Origin: a bacterium
GTDB taxonomy: Bacteria; Verrucomicrobiota; Verrucomicrobiia; Limisphaerales; UBA11358
Direction of reading: 5' to 3'
Assembly (NCBI GenBank): GCA_021813325.1
Contig: JAKALA010000002.1
Location: 1 to 64,000, forward strand
Length of the DNA: 64,000 bases
Every line of letters starts with the position of its first letter. The stretch's first letter is position 1. The notes beneath the pieces were generated by a model. The model did not search any database. It was not told the DNA's origin and saw only the letters and a list, made by a program, of their open reading frames with translations. A program made the translations under genes and the position numbers. Below are positions 41,697 through 51,956 of this stretch, piece by piece.

Positions 41697-44600
41697 ATGA
41701 AGCATCTTTATTTGCGGAACGCCGGTTTCATTCTGATTTTGAGCGCGGCCTTGGTAGTCAGTCTGGCTCAGGCGCAGGAGGCACAGAACCCCAATCTTTA
41801 CACCGGGACCAACTGGGCGTTGTTGGATGCCAAACAGGTTTTGGCGGCAGCGACGGATATTACGCTTGCCAAATATCCGGATTGCGACGACGCCACGGTC
41901 GATGAACGCAGTGTGCGGGTATATCATCCGGACGGGACCGCTGAGGCGCAGGATGAGACGTTCACTAAGGTGCTCACTGAAAAAGGCAAACGCAACAACC
42001 GCACTTTGACGATGGGTTTTCAGTTGCCGTATAACACGGTTTCCGTGGTCAAGCTGGAGGTGATTAAATCCGATGGCAAAATTCAGCCGGTGGATGTGGC
42101 GGCTAATTCCAAGGAGACGATCGATGACAGCCAGATGGCCATGAACATCTACGATCCGAACAGCAAGGTGTTGCAGGTGAATCTGCCGAAAGTCGAGGTT
42201 GGCGATGTGGTGCATTCCGTGGTCCGCTTCACAACGCAGCGGTCCATCATTCCCGGCGCATACACCGAGGTTTCCTTGTTTGAGAGCCCGGGTTACATCC
42301 ACCACCTGACGTATCAGGTGGATGCGCCCAAGGAACGTCCGTTGAAGTGCATCAAGTTGCGCGATGAAATCAAAGGCACGGTCACTTACACCAAACACGC
42401 CGGTCCTGACGGAGGATTGGTTCACGTGTGGGAGGTGAACAATGTTCCGCGCATGTTCGATGAACCCAACATGCCGCCGTATGAACGCGTATTGCAACGC
42501 GTGATGATCAGCACGCTGCCGAATTGGCAGGCGGTTTCGAAGTGGTATTGGGAGTTGAGCAAATCGCATTTGGAAGCCGTTACGCCGGATTTGAAATCGC
42601 AGGTCGATAAGCTGACGGCGGGGGCCACCAATGATCTGGAAAAGGTCAAAGCGCTGTTTTACTACGTTTCCAAGAACATTCGCTACATGGGGCTGACACC
42701 GGAAAAAGATCGTCCCGGTTTTGAACCGCATGACGTGTGCCTGACTTTCGACAAAAAATACGGGGTCTGCCGTGACAAGGCGGCTTTGTTGGTGGCCATG
42801 TTGCGAACCGCCGGTTTGAAGGCGTATCCGGTGCTGATCAACGTGGGCACCAAACGCGATCCCGAGGTGCCGGATCCCGGGTTTAACCACGCCATCGCGT
42901 GTGTGCAACTGAAGCCGGGGCAATACACGTTGATGGATCCGACGGATGAAAATACGCGCGAATTGCTGCCGGATTATGATCGCGATCAAAGTTATCTGGT
43001 GTGTCGTCCGGAAGGCGAAAAGTTGTTGATCAGCCCGATCAAGCCGCCGGAACAAAATCTGATGCGCGTGCAAACCACCGGCTCCCTGACCAGTGCGGGC
43101 AATCTGACCGCCAAAACGCAATTATGGTTTGACGGGGTCAACGACGATGAATATCGGAACGCTTTTGCGCACATGAAACCCGACGATCTGCGCCGGTTCT
43201 TCGAGCGAAATTTGAAAGCGGCGATGTCCGGGGCGCGCTTGACCGGACTGAAAGTGTTTCCGGAAAATGTGCTCGACACTTCCGTGCCGCTGCACGCGGA
43301 GATGGAGTTTACGGCGGATGGCATGATCGCTTCCGGCAATGGCAAGGCGGTGGTCAGTTTGCCGTGGGTGGGAAAACATTTTGGTATCGTGAATTTCATC
43401 CTCGGCGGCACTGGATTGGAGAAGCGCAAATATCCGCTGAAAACCGCGGTCGCGTGCGGCTTGGACGAAAAAGTCGAGATCAAGATGGGGAACGGCTTTA
43501 CCGGGGCGGTTTCGATGCCGGTATGCACGCCGGTCAACGATGCGTCCGTGATTTATCAGGAGCATGTGGCATTGGCCGGACAGACGCTGGAAGCGTCACG
43601 GGAGTTGAAATTGAAAGTTGTAGAATTCTCGCCCGCACAATACCTGCAGTTAAAGAAAACGCTGGAGCTGCTGCAATACGACGAGCGTAAAACTCCTGTG
43701 CTGGCTGTGGCCAAAGGCGCCCCGGTTGCCGGGGAAACGCCAGCCAGCCAGTCCTTGCCGCCGGTGGATTCCAATGCGCAAATTTTGTATTCGCACAAGG
43801 AGCTGCAGGTCAAGGATGCCCACACGGCTGTTTACAAAGTCTCGTATTCCAAGCGCATCCTGACGTATATCGGCAAGAAGCGTGAGGCGGAAATCAAGGT
43901 GGAATACAATCCGTCCTGCCAGGAGGCCAAACTCATTCGCGGCATGGTGATTTCAAAGACCGGAGAGCGCCAGGAAATTTCGGCGGACGAAGTGAACGTC
44001 ATGGACGCGGGCTGGAACGCCTCGGCAAAGCGTTACACCGGCAGCAAGATTCTTGTGGCCAATTTGCCGGGAGTGGAAATTGGCTCAACCATCGAGGTGG
44101 AATTTGTGATCACCAACCAAGGCCGACCCTTCTTGTCTGGGTATGAAAGTTTTGAACTTCCGGATGGCATGGATCACAAGTCATTTGAACTGACGGCACC
44201 GACGGGCCTTGCCATTGACAGCCAGGTGACGGGAAAGAGCGGTCTCATCAAAGCCGTTTCCTCGGCTACCAATGACAGCCAGCACTTTCAATGGACGGCT
44301 GATCATGTCAAAGCGTTGCCCGCCGAGTCGCAACTCCCGCCGGAATGGGTTTATTCCGCCGGGGTCGGCTATTTTATTGGCGATGCCAATGCCTACTGGC
44401 AGACGTTGAATCAAACGATGGAAGCCAAATCGGAACTCAGTTCCAAGGCTTCGGAGACGGCCAGACAACTTGTGGGTTCGGCCAAAACAAAACTGGATGA
44501 AGTGAAGGCCATTCGCGATTTCGTCGCCAAATCCATTCGCGTGGCCGGCCCTTCATTCACCGAACTGCCGCTGACTGAATTATCCGCTGCCGACACCACC

Positions 44601-45551
44601 TTGGCCGACGGTTACGGCCATTTGGCGGATCGCGCCATTCTCCTGCACGCCATGTTGAAAGCCGCCGGTTTTCAGCCGGAATTTGTCATGGCATCGTCGA
44701 TGCCGCCCATCGCCGGGATCACCAACTTCACGGACACCTTGCCGCTGCCGCAATATTTTGATGCGCCGCTGGTGCGGGTCAGCGTTGATGACGAAACCTA
44801 TTATTTAAACGACACTGATCAATATTCGCAGTTGGGCACCACCCTGCACGACGACCGTCTCGCCAGGGATCTTTCCGCGAATCAATTTGTGACGGTGCAT
44901 GCCGCGAAAGACTGCGGAAACAAGTCGGACACGTTTTATTCCCTGACGCTGGCCGACAACGGAAAAGCCCGGGTGGCCATCCGCACCCAATATTTTGGCG
45001 CTGCCTACAACGCCAAAAAACGATTCTTCTCAGAGTTGCCGCCGGAAGAACGGAACCGCTATTTTCAGGAAGTGGTGTCCGCCGTGGCCCAGGGTGCGCG
45101 GCCCATCGGCGATTTGACGACGAAATTCGATCGCTATCCGGGCCTTGAAGAGTTCACGGTCGAGATCGATCATTACGGCGTGGTGGACGGAAAAAATCTT
45201 TATTTCGATCTGCCCTTTACGCCGTCACTCTTTATTGCCGGTGCCGATCAACGGGCGTTGCCGTTGTTTCTATCGGGAGTCGCGGACCAAACGGTTCAAA
45301 CGGATATTCAGTTGCCGCCGGGCTTCCAACATCTCGTCATTGCGCCCGGCAACGAAAATTTAACCCTGCCGGATGGCGCTGGTGGCGCGGTGGTAAAACA
45401 ATCAGACAGTTCGGGACACTATCAGCTCAATTACCAAATTGATACCGAACCCGCGATTATCAATCCGGAGGAATATCCGTCTGTTCTCAAAGTGCAATCC
45501 ACTTTGGGTAAAAAATCGGCGCGGGTATTTTTATTGGAAAAGGGCAAGTGA
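41697..45551 (+). CDS. Secreted protein with two DUF3857-transglutaminase modules
   Basis: This 1284-residue protein starts at ATG 41,697, which gives a signal peptide (MKHLYLRNAGFILILSAALVV); the frame opens earlier. Module 1 is a DUF3857 domain (about 60-260) and a transglutaminase core with KYGVCRDKAALL (Cys), FNHAIAC (His) and MDPTDENTR (Asp). Module 2 (about 700-1270) repeats the layout, but the Cys site reads GYGHLADRAILLHAML, so the nucleophile is lost. The protein is exported, probably periplasmic. Module 2 is likely a binding or structural half. Confidence 0.85.
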   Translation: MKHLYLRNAGFILILSAALVVSLAQAQEAQNPNLYTGTNWALLDAKQVLAAATDITLAKYPDCDDATVDERSVRVYHPDGTAEAQDETFTKVLTEKGKRNNRTLTMGFQLPYNTVSVVKLEVIKSDGKIQPVDVAANSKETIDDSQMAMNIYDPNSKVLQVNLPKVEVGDVVHSVVRFTTQRSIIPGAYTEVSLFESPGYIHHLTYQVDAPKERPLKCIKLRDEIKGTVTYTKHAGPDGGLVHVWEVNNVPRMFDEPNMPPYERVLQRVMISTLPNWQAVSKWYWELSKSHLEAVTPDLKSQVDKLTAGATNDLEKVKALFYYVSKNIRYMGLTPEKDRPGFEPHDVCLTFDKKYGVCRDKAALLVAMLRTAGLKAYPVLINVGTKRDPEVPDPGFNHAIACVQLKPGQYTLMDPTDENTRELLPDYDRDQSYLVCRPEGEKLLISPIKPPEQNLMRVQTTGSLTSAGNLTAKTQLWFDGVNDDEYRNAFAHMKPDDLRRFFERNLKAAMSGARLTGLKVFPENVLDTSVPLHAEMEFTADGMIASGNGKAVVSLPWVGKHFGIVNFILGGTGLEKRKYPLKTAVACGLDEKVEIKMGNGFTGAVSMPVCTPVNDASVIYQEHVALAGQTLEASRELKLKVVEFSPAQYLQLKKTLELLQYDERKTPVLAVAKGAPVAGETPASQSLPPVDSNAQILYSHKELQVKDAHTAVYKVSYSKRILTYIGKKREAEIKVEYNPSCQEAKLIRGMVISKTGERQEISADEVNVMDAGWNASAKRYTGSKILVANLPGVEIGSTIEVEFVITNQGRPFLSGYESFELPDGMDHKSFELTAPTGLAIDSQVTGKSGLIKAVSSATNDSQHFQWTADHVKALPAESQLPPEWVYSAGVGYFIGDANAYWQTLNQTMEAKSELSSKASETARQLVGSAKTKLDEVKAIRDFVAKSIRVAGPSFTELPLTELSAADTTLADGYGHLADRAILLHAMLKAAGFQPEFVMASSMPPIAGITNFTDTLPLPQYFDAPLVRVSVDDETYYLNDTDQYSQLGTTLHDDRLARDLSANQFVTVHAAKDCGNKSDTFYSLTLADNGKARVAIRTQYFGAAYNAKKRFFSELPPEERNRYFQEVVSAVAQGARPIGDLTTKFDRYPGLEEFTVEIDHYGVVDGKNLYFDLPFTPSLFIAGADQRALPLFLSGVADQTVQTDIQLPPGFQHLVIAPGNENLTLPDGAGGAVVKQSDSSGHYQLNYQIDTEPAIINPEEYPSVLKVQSTLGKKSARVFLLEKGK

Positions 45552-45592
45552 GGCCCAAGGAGCTGGCCTCGACGAAATTCGCCGGTAAAGTC

Positions 45593-45628
45593 GCGACCCG
45601 ACCAGTTAATGGCCGGGTCGCTATTTTT
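45593..45628. terminator. Bidirectional terminator between convergent genes
   Basis: GCGACCCG and CGGGTCGC form an 8-bp GC-rich stem with a 13-base loop, followed by TATTTTT on the plus strand. It lies 41 bases past the DUF3857 stop and overlaps the end of the CE15 gene. Confidence 0.8.
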
Positions 45629-46895
45629 GCGTCTGGAAAATGTGATCGGCAAAAATCAGAAAATCGTCCCAGTCGGTTTGCAAAATGTCGTGCTTGCCGG
45701 TGTGACAATTGAAGCTCAAATCATGCAACAGCAAATGATCGAGCGGCGGAAAATTGGTTTCCGTAATTCCGGTGCGACCGAGCAGTTCATAAACGGGCGT
45801 GGCGGCTTGAGCGGCCAGAAATTCGCCGTGGGGATCGCTCCACCGGTCATCGCTGCCGGTATTCAGGAACAATGGCCTTGGCGCGATCAGCGAAATCAGC
45901 ATGTGTGAATCCACCGGCAGCCTGTCCCAGTGGTTTGAGTATTGCTGGAAATTGCCGCACATCCAGTATGGGAAACGGGCCAGAATGTCATTCACTGTTT
46001 CGCCGTAATCCCGCCGGGAGAGCGCCGCGCCCATCTCGCCGGAACAGTTGGCAATCACGGCGGCAAAGCGGGTGTCCTGGGCTCCCGCCCACAGCGCGGT
46101 TTTGCCCAGGCGCGAAAAGCCAAAGAGAATGACGCGTTTGGCATCCACGTTTTTATCAGTCTCCAAATAATCTAGCGCGCGGCTGACGCCCCAAGCCCAG
46201 GCGCCAATTGCCCCCCAATCGCCCGCATTTGGTGCGGGAAAATTCTTGCGGACGCCATAAGGCATTCCCGCGCCGTGAGGCAGGTCAGGCTCGATTTCGC
46301 GATAATCGATAAAGGCAACTCCGTAGCCATGGGCGAGCGTTTCCGCAATCTTCCAATTGCGCGCCGCCGCGCCGCGCCGGGGATTGGTCGGCATTTCATG
46401 CAAGCCGCTTTTTGGATTCAGTTCCGGAAATATCGCAATGCCCGGATCGGGATCGACGGTGTAATTGCCATTGAATTGCAGGCAAAGAAACGTCGGAACA
46501 GCGGATTGATTTGCCGGCGTGTAGAGCAGGAGATGCGCAATGGGACCGGACGTGGTGCCGGAAAAATTAATTTCCACCTGCTTGCGAACGGCGATGCCGT
46601 TGAGCGCGTTGGTGGCGGTCTCCCAGACATGGAAAGTGACATTGGTTCCCGGCTGCGGGCTGCGGCCAAAGATGTGGTCGCGATACGCTTCCAGAATTTC
46701 CGGACGGCGCAACGAATACCACTCGGCGCTGTTGGTAATCCGGGTGCCGTCATTGGCGGTGAGCACGTCGGGCAGGGTGTAATGGCCCACCTTGCTTTCA
46801 TCAAAATTGGTGGCGCCGGCGGTGCCGCTGAACCCGCCGGACAAGATGAGCAGCGTTCCGACTTTGATGGATAGAATACTGAAGCGGCTGAACAT
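45621..46895 (-). CDS. CE15-like glucuronoyl methylesterase
   Basis: This 424-residue protein has an N-terminal signal peptide. The alpha/beta-hydrolase has the nucleophile elbow ILFGFSRLGKTALWAGAQD (CE15 G-C/F-S-R-x-G-K), NCSGEMGAALSRRDYGE (acid side) and the His in FNCHTGKHDILQTDW. WEWGVSRALDYL-like and DSHMLISLIAPRPLFLNTGS segments also match the family. CE15 enzymes cleave ester bonds between lignin alcohols and 4-O-methyl-glucuronate on xylan. It fits, with GH5, a plant-polymer-degrading lifestyle. Confidence 0.87.
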   Translation of the reverse strand: MFSRFSILSIKVGTLLILSGGFSGTAGATNFDESKVGHYTLPDVLTANDGTRITNSAEWYSLRRPEILEAYRDHIFGRSPQPGTNVTFHVWETATNALNGIAVRKQVEINFSGTTSGPIAHLLLYTPANQSAVPTFLCLQFNGNYTVDPDPGIAIFPELNPKSGLHEMPTNPRRGAAARNWKIAETLAHGYGVAFIDYREIEPDLPHGAGMPYGVRKNFPAPNAGDWGAIGAWAWGVSRALDYLETDKNVDAKRVILFGFSRLGKTALWAGAQDTRFAAVIANCSGEMGAALSRRDYGETVNDILARFPYWMCGNFQQYSNHWDRLPVDSHMLISLIAPRPLFLNTGSDDRWSDPHGEFLAAQAATPVYELLGRTGITETNFPPLDHLLLHDLSFNCHTGKHDILQTDWDDFLIFADHIFQTQK

Positions 46896-46983
46896 GGGCT
46901 AACCCTGCCAAAAGCGTTGGCGGGTGTCACATCCTTTACCTCAAGAATTTTTTCAGGAAACGGCTTCGCCATTTGATGATTTC

Positions 46984-47952
46984 ATGGGTAAATTTTCGGC
47001 CATGACATCGAATCCATTTGACGCGGCGAGGGATACTTACCGGAAAATTGCCGCGAACATTGCCTTGATCATGCGGGGGCAGGAGGCGGCTACGCGGCAT
47101 CTGCTGGCCTCCCTGGCGGCGGGCGGGCACGTCTTGCTGGAGGATTATCCGGGCACGGGAAAAACCACGCTGGCCAAGGCGCTGGCCAAATCGATCGACG
47201 CCCAGTTCAAACGGCTTCAATTTACGCCGGATCTTTTGCCGTCCGATATTCTTGGCGTCTCGATTTTTGACCAGCGCGACCAGCAGTTTCATTTTCATGA
47301 AGGACCGGTGTTCACCAATATTTTGCTGGCCGATGAAATCAATCGCGCCTCGCCACGCACGCAATCCGCCTTGTTGGAGGCCATGGGCGAAGGGCAGGTG
47401 AGTGTCGAGGGCGTGCGCCGGAATTTGTCGGATTTGTTTTTTGTCATTGCGACGCAAAATCCGGTTGAATTCCGGGGAACCTATCCGTTGCCGGAAGCGC
47501 AAATGGACCGGTTCGCCATGCAGTTTACATTGGGTTATGTCTCGGCAGCGGATGAAGTCGCGGTGTTGACGGCGCAAGAACATAATCATCCACTCGACGA
47601 ACTGAAGCCGGTGGCCACGCTGGGCGATGTCATTGCCATGAAGGAGGCGGTGGAAAACGTTCGCATCAGCAATGAACTGAAGCGCTACGTGGTGGACATT
47701 GTATCGGCCACCCGCGCCGCCAGCGGAGTGCAATTGGGCGCCAGCCCGCGCGCCTCCATTGCGCTGATGAAAACGGCGCAGGCGGAAGCTCTGTTTGCAG
47801 GGGCTGATTTTGTGGCTCCAGAGCAAATCCAAAAGCTCGCCGTGCCGGTGATTGCCCATCGGCTGGTGTTGGAGCCGCAGGCACGATTTTCGGGCGTCAC
47901 CGCCCGGGGGGTGGTGGAGGATGTGTTGAAAAAACTAACGGTGCCGGCTTGA
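46984..47952 (+). CDS. moxR: MoxR-family AAA+ ATPase
   Basis: This 322-residue protein (or 316 from ATG 47,002) has a MoxR-type start (RDTYRKIAANIALIMRGQE), Walker A EDYPGTGKTTLAKA, GVSIFDQRDQQFHFHEGPVFTNILLADEINRASPRTQSALLEAM with Walker B, and VIATQNPVEFRGTYPLPEAQMDRFAM (sensor 1 and Arg finger). MoxR ATPases act as chaperones for VWA/DUF58-partner systems. The stop overlaps the DUF58 start, forming the standard moxR-DUF58-transglutaminase operon. Divergent from CE15. Confidence 0.93.
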   Translation: MGKFSAMTSNPFDAARDTYRKIAANIALIMRGQEAATRHLLASLAAGGHVLLEDYPGTGKTTLAKALAKSIDAQFKRLQFTPDLLPSDILGVSIFDQRDQQFHFHEGPVFTNILLADEINRASPRTQSALLEAMGEGQVSVEGVRRNLSDLFFVIATQNPVEFRGTYPLPEAQMDRFAMQFTLGYVSAADEVAVLTAQEHNHPLDELKPVATLGDVIAMKEAVENVRISNELKRYVVDIVSATRAASGVQLGASPRASIALMKTAQAEALFAGADFVAPEQIQKLAVPVIAHRLVLEPQARFSGVTARGVVEDVLKKLTVPA

Positions 47953-49292
47953 AGCTGATCTACAAACCGATCTACTGGACTTACTACGTCGCTTCCGGCG
48001 TCTGGTATTGGGCGCGACGACGCTTGACACTCGCAGGATTTGCGGCGGCGGCAGGTTTGGTGGTGTCGGGCGCGGTCGGGGCGGACATTGAAAACACGGT
48101 GTCTTACCAGGCGTTCTTGTTGTTGTTCGGGATGCTCTTCTTCGCATTTGTCAGCAGCTTTTTCTTTCGGGCAAAATTTACTGCTATCCGACATTTGCCG
48201 CGGGTCGGCACGGCGGGACATTCCCTGCGTTATCGGGTGGAAGTGCGCAATTTGACCAAACATAATCAGCCCGGTCTGACGCTCCTGGATGACCTGGCCG
48301 ATCCGCGTCCGACATTCCAAGACTGGCTGGGTTTTCAACTGGCCGAAGGCCGGCGAGTCCGGCCTTTTCGCGTGGCGCAACGGCGGCGCACCAACCCATT
48401 TCGACAGGCAAATTTGGGGGCATCTCCAATCCCGACGCTGACACCGTCTGGAGTGGGGGAGGTGCGCATGGAATTGCTTCCCTTGCGGCGCGGGGTGTTA
48501 CGGTTCAAAGGGGTCACGGTTGCCCGCCCGGATGTGCTGGGATTGTTTCGCTCGTTCTTCAAGATTCCCGCGCCACAGACGGTTTTGATTTTGCCCAAGC
48601 GGTATCCACTGCCGCCGATCGCGCTGCCGGGTTCGCCGCGCTATCAGGAAGGCGGTGTGGCGCTGGCGGCAAATGTCGGCGCCAGCGAAGAATTCGTGGC
48701 GTTGCGGGATTATCGGCACGGTGATCCGTTGCGGCACATCCATTGGCGAAGCTGGGCCAAGATCGGAAAGCCCATCGTCAAGGAATACGAGGACGAATTC
48801 TTTGTGCGCCATGCGTTGGTGTTGGATACGTTTGACGAGGAGCCCAACAGTGAAGTTTTGGAAGAGGCGGTGTCCATTGCGGCATCGTTTGCCTGCACGA
48901 TCATCACCCAGGAATCGTTGCTGGATTTGTTGTTCGTGGGCAATCAGACCTATTGTTTTACGGCCGGACGGGGTTTGGGACATGCCGACCAGATGCTGGA
49001 AGTTTTGGCGTCGGTGAAACATTGCCCGGACAAGAAATTTGAAACCCTGGAGCATCTGGTGTTGGGGCATCTTTCCGTGGTGAGCGGTTGTATATGCGTA
49101 TTGCAGCGGTGGGATGCCGCGCGTCAAAAGTTTGTTGAAAAACTCAAGCGGATCGGCGTGCCCTTGCTGGTGCTGATTGTGGCCCCGCCGGGTCACCGCA
49201 TTTCCCTGGCGGGCAGTCCGCTGCCCGACGCATCCACGACCTTTCACGTGTTGGAGATTGGCAAAATCGAGGAAGGCTTGCGCAAGCTATGA
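47949..49292 (+). CDS. DUF58 membrane protein
   Basis: This 447-residue protein starts at TTG 47,949, overlapping the moxR stop (TTGA). Two transmembrane helices (about 25-75) precede a beta-rich part and the DUF58 signature EFVALRDYRHGDPLRHIHWRSWAKIGKPIVKEYEDEFF (about 240-278), followed by a VWA-like domain. DUF58 proteins partner with MoxR ATPases and a membrane transglutaminase, probably in envelope maintenance. It overlaps the next gene by four bases. Confidence 0.9.
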   Translation: MKLIYKPIYWTYYVASGVWYWARRRLTLAGFAAAAGLVVSGAVGADIENTVSYQAFLLLFGMLFFAFVSSFFFRAKFTAIRHLPRVGTAGHSLRYRVEVRNLTKHNQPGLTLLDDLADPRPTFQDWLGFQLAEGRRVRPFRVAQRRRTNPFRQANLGASPIPTLTPSGVGEVRMELLPLRRGVLRFKGVTVARPDVLGLFRSFFKIPAPQTVLILPKRYPLPPIALPGSPRYQEGGVALAANVGASEEFVALRDYRHGDPLRHIHWRSWAKIGKPIVKEYEDEFFVRHALVLDTFDEEPNSEVLEEAVSIAASFACTIITQESLLDLLFVGNQTYCFTAGRGLGHADQMLEVLASVKHCPDKKFETLEHLVLGHLSVVSGCICVLQRWDAARQKFVEKLKRIGVPLLVLIVAPPGHRISLAGSPLPDASTTFHVLEIGKIEEGLRKL

Positions 49293-51409
49293 AAACACCT
49301 CCGTTTTTGCTGCTCGCGGCGCTGGTCTTTTGGGGATGGATGTCCGGCTTTCTGCTGGTCGGGGCGCTCATGGGGCTGCTCTTGGAAAGCGCGCGTTTTA
49401 TTTCCGCGCGCTGGGAACTGGATGATCCGGATTTCAGCCGGGTATGGTTTTTTTGTGTGTTGTTGAATCTGGCGCTGGTGCTCTACGTCTTCACCATGAA
49501 TGACGAAACCGGGGGAATTGCCGGGATGTTTCATGGCAACATCATGCGCAATGTCTCGGATTCCAGCGTCCAAACCAGCACCCGTTTTCTGCGCTGGCTG
49601 CCCATGAGCTTGTTCGCGCTCATGGCGGCGCAGACCTTTAATCTCCGTCCGTCGGTTCCCATGGCTTCGATTTCGCTCATCACGCGCTGGCGGCAACGGC
49701 GACATAAGGGCGGGCAAGACTTCGCGGGTCAGTATGCCGATATTTCCTATCCGTATTTCATGGTCTGCCTTTTTTCCAGCGGCATTCACAGCAACCGCGG
49801 GGACTTTCATTATTTTGCCGGGCTGGTTCCATTGATTCTCTGGGCGTTGGTGGCGAATCGCTCCAAACGCTATGGCCTGGGTGCTTGGATTTGCGCGATC
49901 ACATTGGGCGTGGGCCTGGCGATCATCGGCAGCCTGGGAGTCAATCAAGTGCAGCGCGCCATTCAGCACATCGATGCCCAACTGATGGCCCGCTTTTTAC
50001 GCCAGCGTTCCGACCCCCTGCAAACCATGACCAGCATGGGTAGAATCGGCGGCTTAAAATTGTCCGCAAAAATTGTCATCTGGCTCCAGCCGAGGGAGCT
50101 GGCCCAGGTGCCGGAGTATTTGCGCGAAGCCAGCTATCGCATCTACAAGCCGGACAAGATGACGTGGTTCAGTGGCGACAAGTTGACCGATTTTAAACCG
50201 CTCCAGCCGGAACCCGATGAAAAGACCTGGGTTTTGCTTCCCGGGAAAATGAACAACCCGGCGGCGGTGAACATTTCGTGCTATCTCAACGGCTGGTCTC
50301 ATGAAGACAACATGCCCGAAGGTTTGCTGCCGCTGCCGGGAGGAGTGCGTCGGCTGGAAAATGTTCCGCCCTACATGGTGATGAAGCGCAACCAAAATGG
50401 CGCCGTGCTCGCCGCCGGCCGGGGCCTGGTGATTTTTGACGCGATTTATGCCGGCGGCGCCACCATGGATTCTCCGCCGAATATCACCTCCACCAACCGG
50501 CTGGATTTGGATGTGCCCACCAACGAAGTTCCCGCGTTGGAACAGGTGATCGCGGAAATGCATTTGGATGCGGGAGCCGATGAAACGCAAAAACTCCGGG
50601 CCGTCAGCCGGTTTTTTTCCAGCAAGTTTTCCTACAGCCTCTGGCAGGGCTGGGACAAAGTGGCCAGCACGAATGCGACACCCTTGACCAAGTTTCTCCT
50701 GACCAGCCGCAAGGGGCATTGCGAGTATTTCGCCAGCGCGACGGTTTTGCTGCTGCGCCAGTTGGGCATTCCCGCGCGTTATGCCATTGGATATGCGGTT
50801 CACGAAGCGCACGGTTCGGAATACGTCGTGCGCGAGCGGGACGCGCACGCCTGGTGTCTGGCTTGGGATGAAAAGGCAAAAAACTGGGTGGACTTCGATA
50901 CCACGCCCGCTTCGTGGGTTTCCATGGAAAACCATTTTTCCGCCGTGGGCCTGTGGTTTTCCGACGCGCGGTCGTGGATTGGATTTCAAATATCAAAATT
51001 CCGCTGGCGCCAGGCGCATCTCCAGCAATACATCCTTTGGTCGTTGTTGCCGGTGATGGTGGTGCTGCTGTATCACATTATTTTCCGGCGGCGCACGCAA
51101 CGAAAACGTCCGGCAGGCAAAGCCGGTCTGGATGCCGATGTCATCTGGCCGGGGCTGGATTCCGAGTTCTATCAGATCGAAAGCCGTCTGGCGGCCTGCG
51201 GCGTGCTCCGTGAACCCGGCGAGGCGCTGGCTGATTGGCTGGAGCGCGCCCTGTCTGAGCCGTCGGTCGCGGAGTTGCGTCCCGTTTTACAACAACTCCT
51301 GCGACTGCATTATCGCTACCGGTTTGATCCGCACGGCTTGAGCGAGGCCGAGCGCAAGTCGCTGGGCGATCAGGCCAGACAGGCGTTAAACCAGCTCTCG
51401 CCAAAATGA
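49289..51409 (+). CDS. TgpA-like membrane transglutaminase
   Basis: In this 706-residue protein, several transmembrane helices lie in residues 1-230, then a periplasmic transglutaminase-like domain with TSRKGHCEYFASATVLLLRQLGIPARYAIGY (Cys), RDAHAWCLAW (His) and NWVDFDTTPASW (Asp). One further transmembrane segment (about 575-595) and a cytoplasmic DUF4129-like tail follow. The layout is that of TgpA proteins. It completes the moxR-DUF58-tgpA operon, with ATGA overlap to DUF58. Confidence 0.9.
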   Translation: MKTPPFLLLAALVFWGWMSGFLLVGALMGLLLESARFISARWELDDPDFSRVWFFCVLLNLALVLYVFTMNDETGGIAGMFHGNIMRNVSDSSVQTSTRFLRWLPMSLFALMAAQTFNLRPSVPMASISLITRWRQRRHKGGQDFAGQYADISYPYFMVCLFSSGIHSNRGDFHYFAGLVPLILWALVANRSKRYGLGAWICAITLGVGLAIIGSLGVNQVQRAIQHIDAQLMARFLRQRSDPLQTMTSMGRIGGLKLSAKIVIWLQPRELAQVPEYLREASYRIYKPDKMTWFSGDKLTDFKPLQPEPDEKTWVLLPGKMNNPAAVNISCYLNGWSHEDNMPEGLLPLPGGVRRLENVPPYMVMKRNQNGAVLAAGRGLVIFDAIYAGGATMDSPPNITSTNRLDLDVPTNEVPALEQVIAEMHLDAGADETQKLRAVSRFFSSKFSYSLWQGWDKVASTNATPLTKFLLTSRKGHCEYFASATVLLLRQLGIPARYAIGYAVHEAHGSEYVVRERDAHAWCLAWDEKAKNWVDFDTTPASWVSMENHFSAVGLWFSDARSWIGFQISKFRWRQAHLQQYILWSLLPVMVVLLYHIIFRRRTQRKRPAGKAGLDADVIWPGLDSEFYQIESRLAACGVLREPGEALADWLERALSEPSVAELRPVLQQLLRLHYRYRFDPHGLSEAERKSLGDQARQALNQLSPK

Positions 51410-51802
51410 TTTACGTCGCGCGCCGGGGCATTCGCACGGCCATGGCCACAATGCCCCACAAGGCCAGAAACCCGGCCAATGTCGTGCCCAGCCGGGATGC
51501 CGGTTTGGGGTGAGAGCGCCCAAGCGCGGCATGAGTTTTATTCGGGCTGCTCACAGCCAAAACTCTATGGATGGGGAGGCAAAGGGATTTATCCGCTCGG
51601 CATCCATTCGTGAACCCGGAAGGATAAAAGACATCCGTCTTTTTCATCTTGCCAGCATTCTGGCATTTATCAAACGCTGCGAAATGGAGACAAAATCCGG
51701 CCAGAATAACGCTGGCAAACAACTCTGAATGAGGGTGGATTTGTTGCCACTACATACTATCACCAACGCCACAGATTCAAAAAGACCATTGCTTTTATTG
51801 AA
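51410..51802. other. Intergenic region, no confident gene
   Basis: Between the transglutaminase stop and tRNA-Ser. Short open frames occur on both strands (for example 51,510-51,728 plus and 51,411-51,722 minus), but none has recognisable domains, good starts or clear coding bias. I see no strong terminator here. Confidence 0.6.
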
Positions 51803-51895
51803 TGGCGGAGAGAGGGGGATTCGAACCCCCGATACGACTTTTGGCCGTATACCGGTTTAGCAAACCAGCGCCTTCAGCCACTCGGCCATCTCTCC
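51803..51895 (-). tRNA. tRNA-Ser(GCU)
   Basis: A 93-nt class II tRNA with encoded GCCA is visible. The acceptor is GGAGAGA/TCTCTCC, the anticodon loop TTGCTAA (anticodon GCT), the long variable arm TACGGCCAAAAGTCGTA, and the T arm GGGGG/CCCCC. Long variable arm and anticodon agree on serine, codons AGC/AGU. Confidence 0.95.
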
Positions 51896-51956
51896 TAAAT
51901 AATTGATTCTATTAGCGTTTGGTTGTGCTTAACCAGCCTGGAATCATGCGCCAACT

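Noticed and set aside
41472-43121. 549-residue minus-strand frame under the DUF3857 gene
   Set aside because: The plus frame carries a signal peptide and transglutaminase motifs; the minus frame is an antisense shadow.
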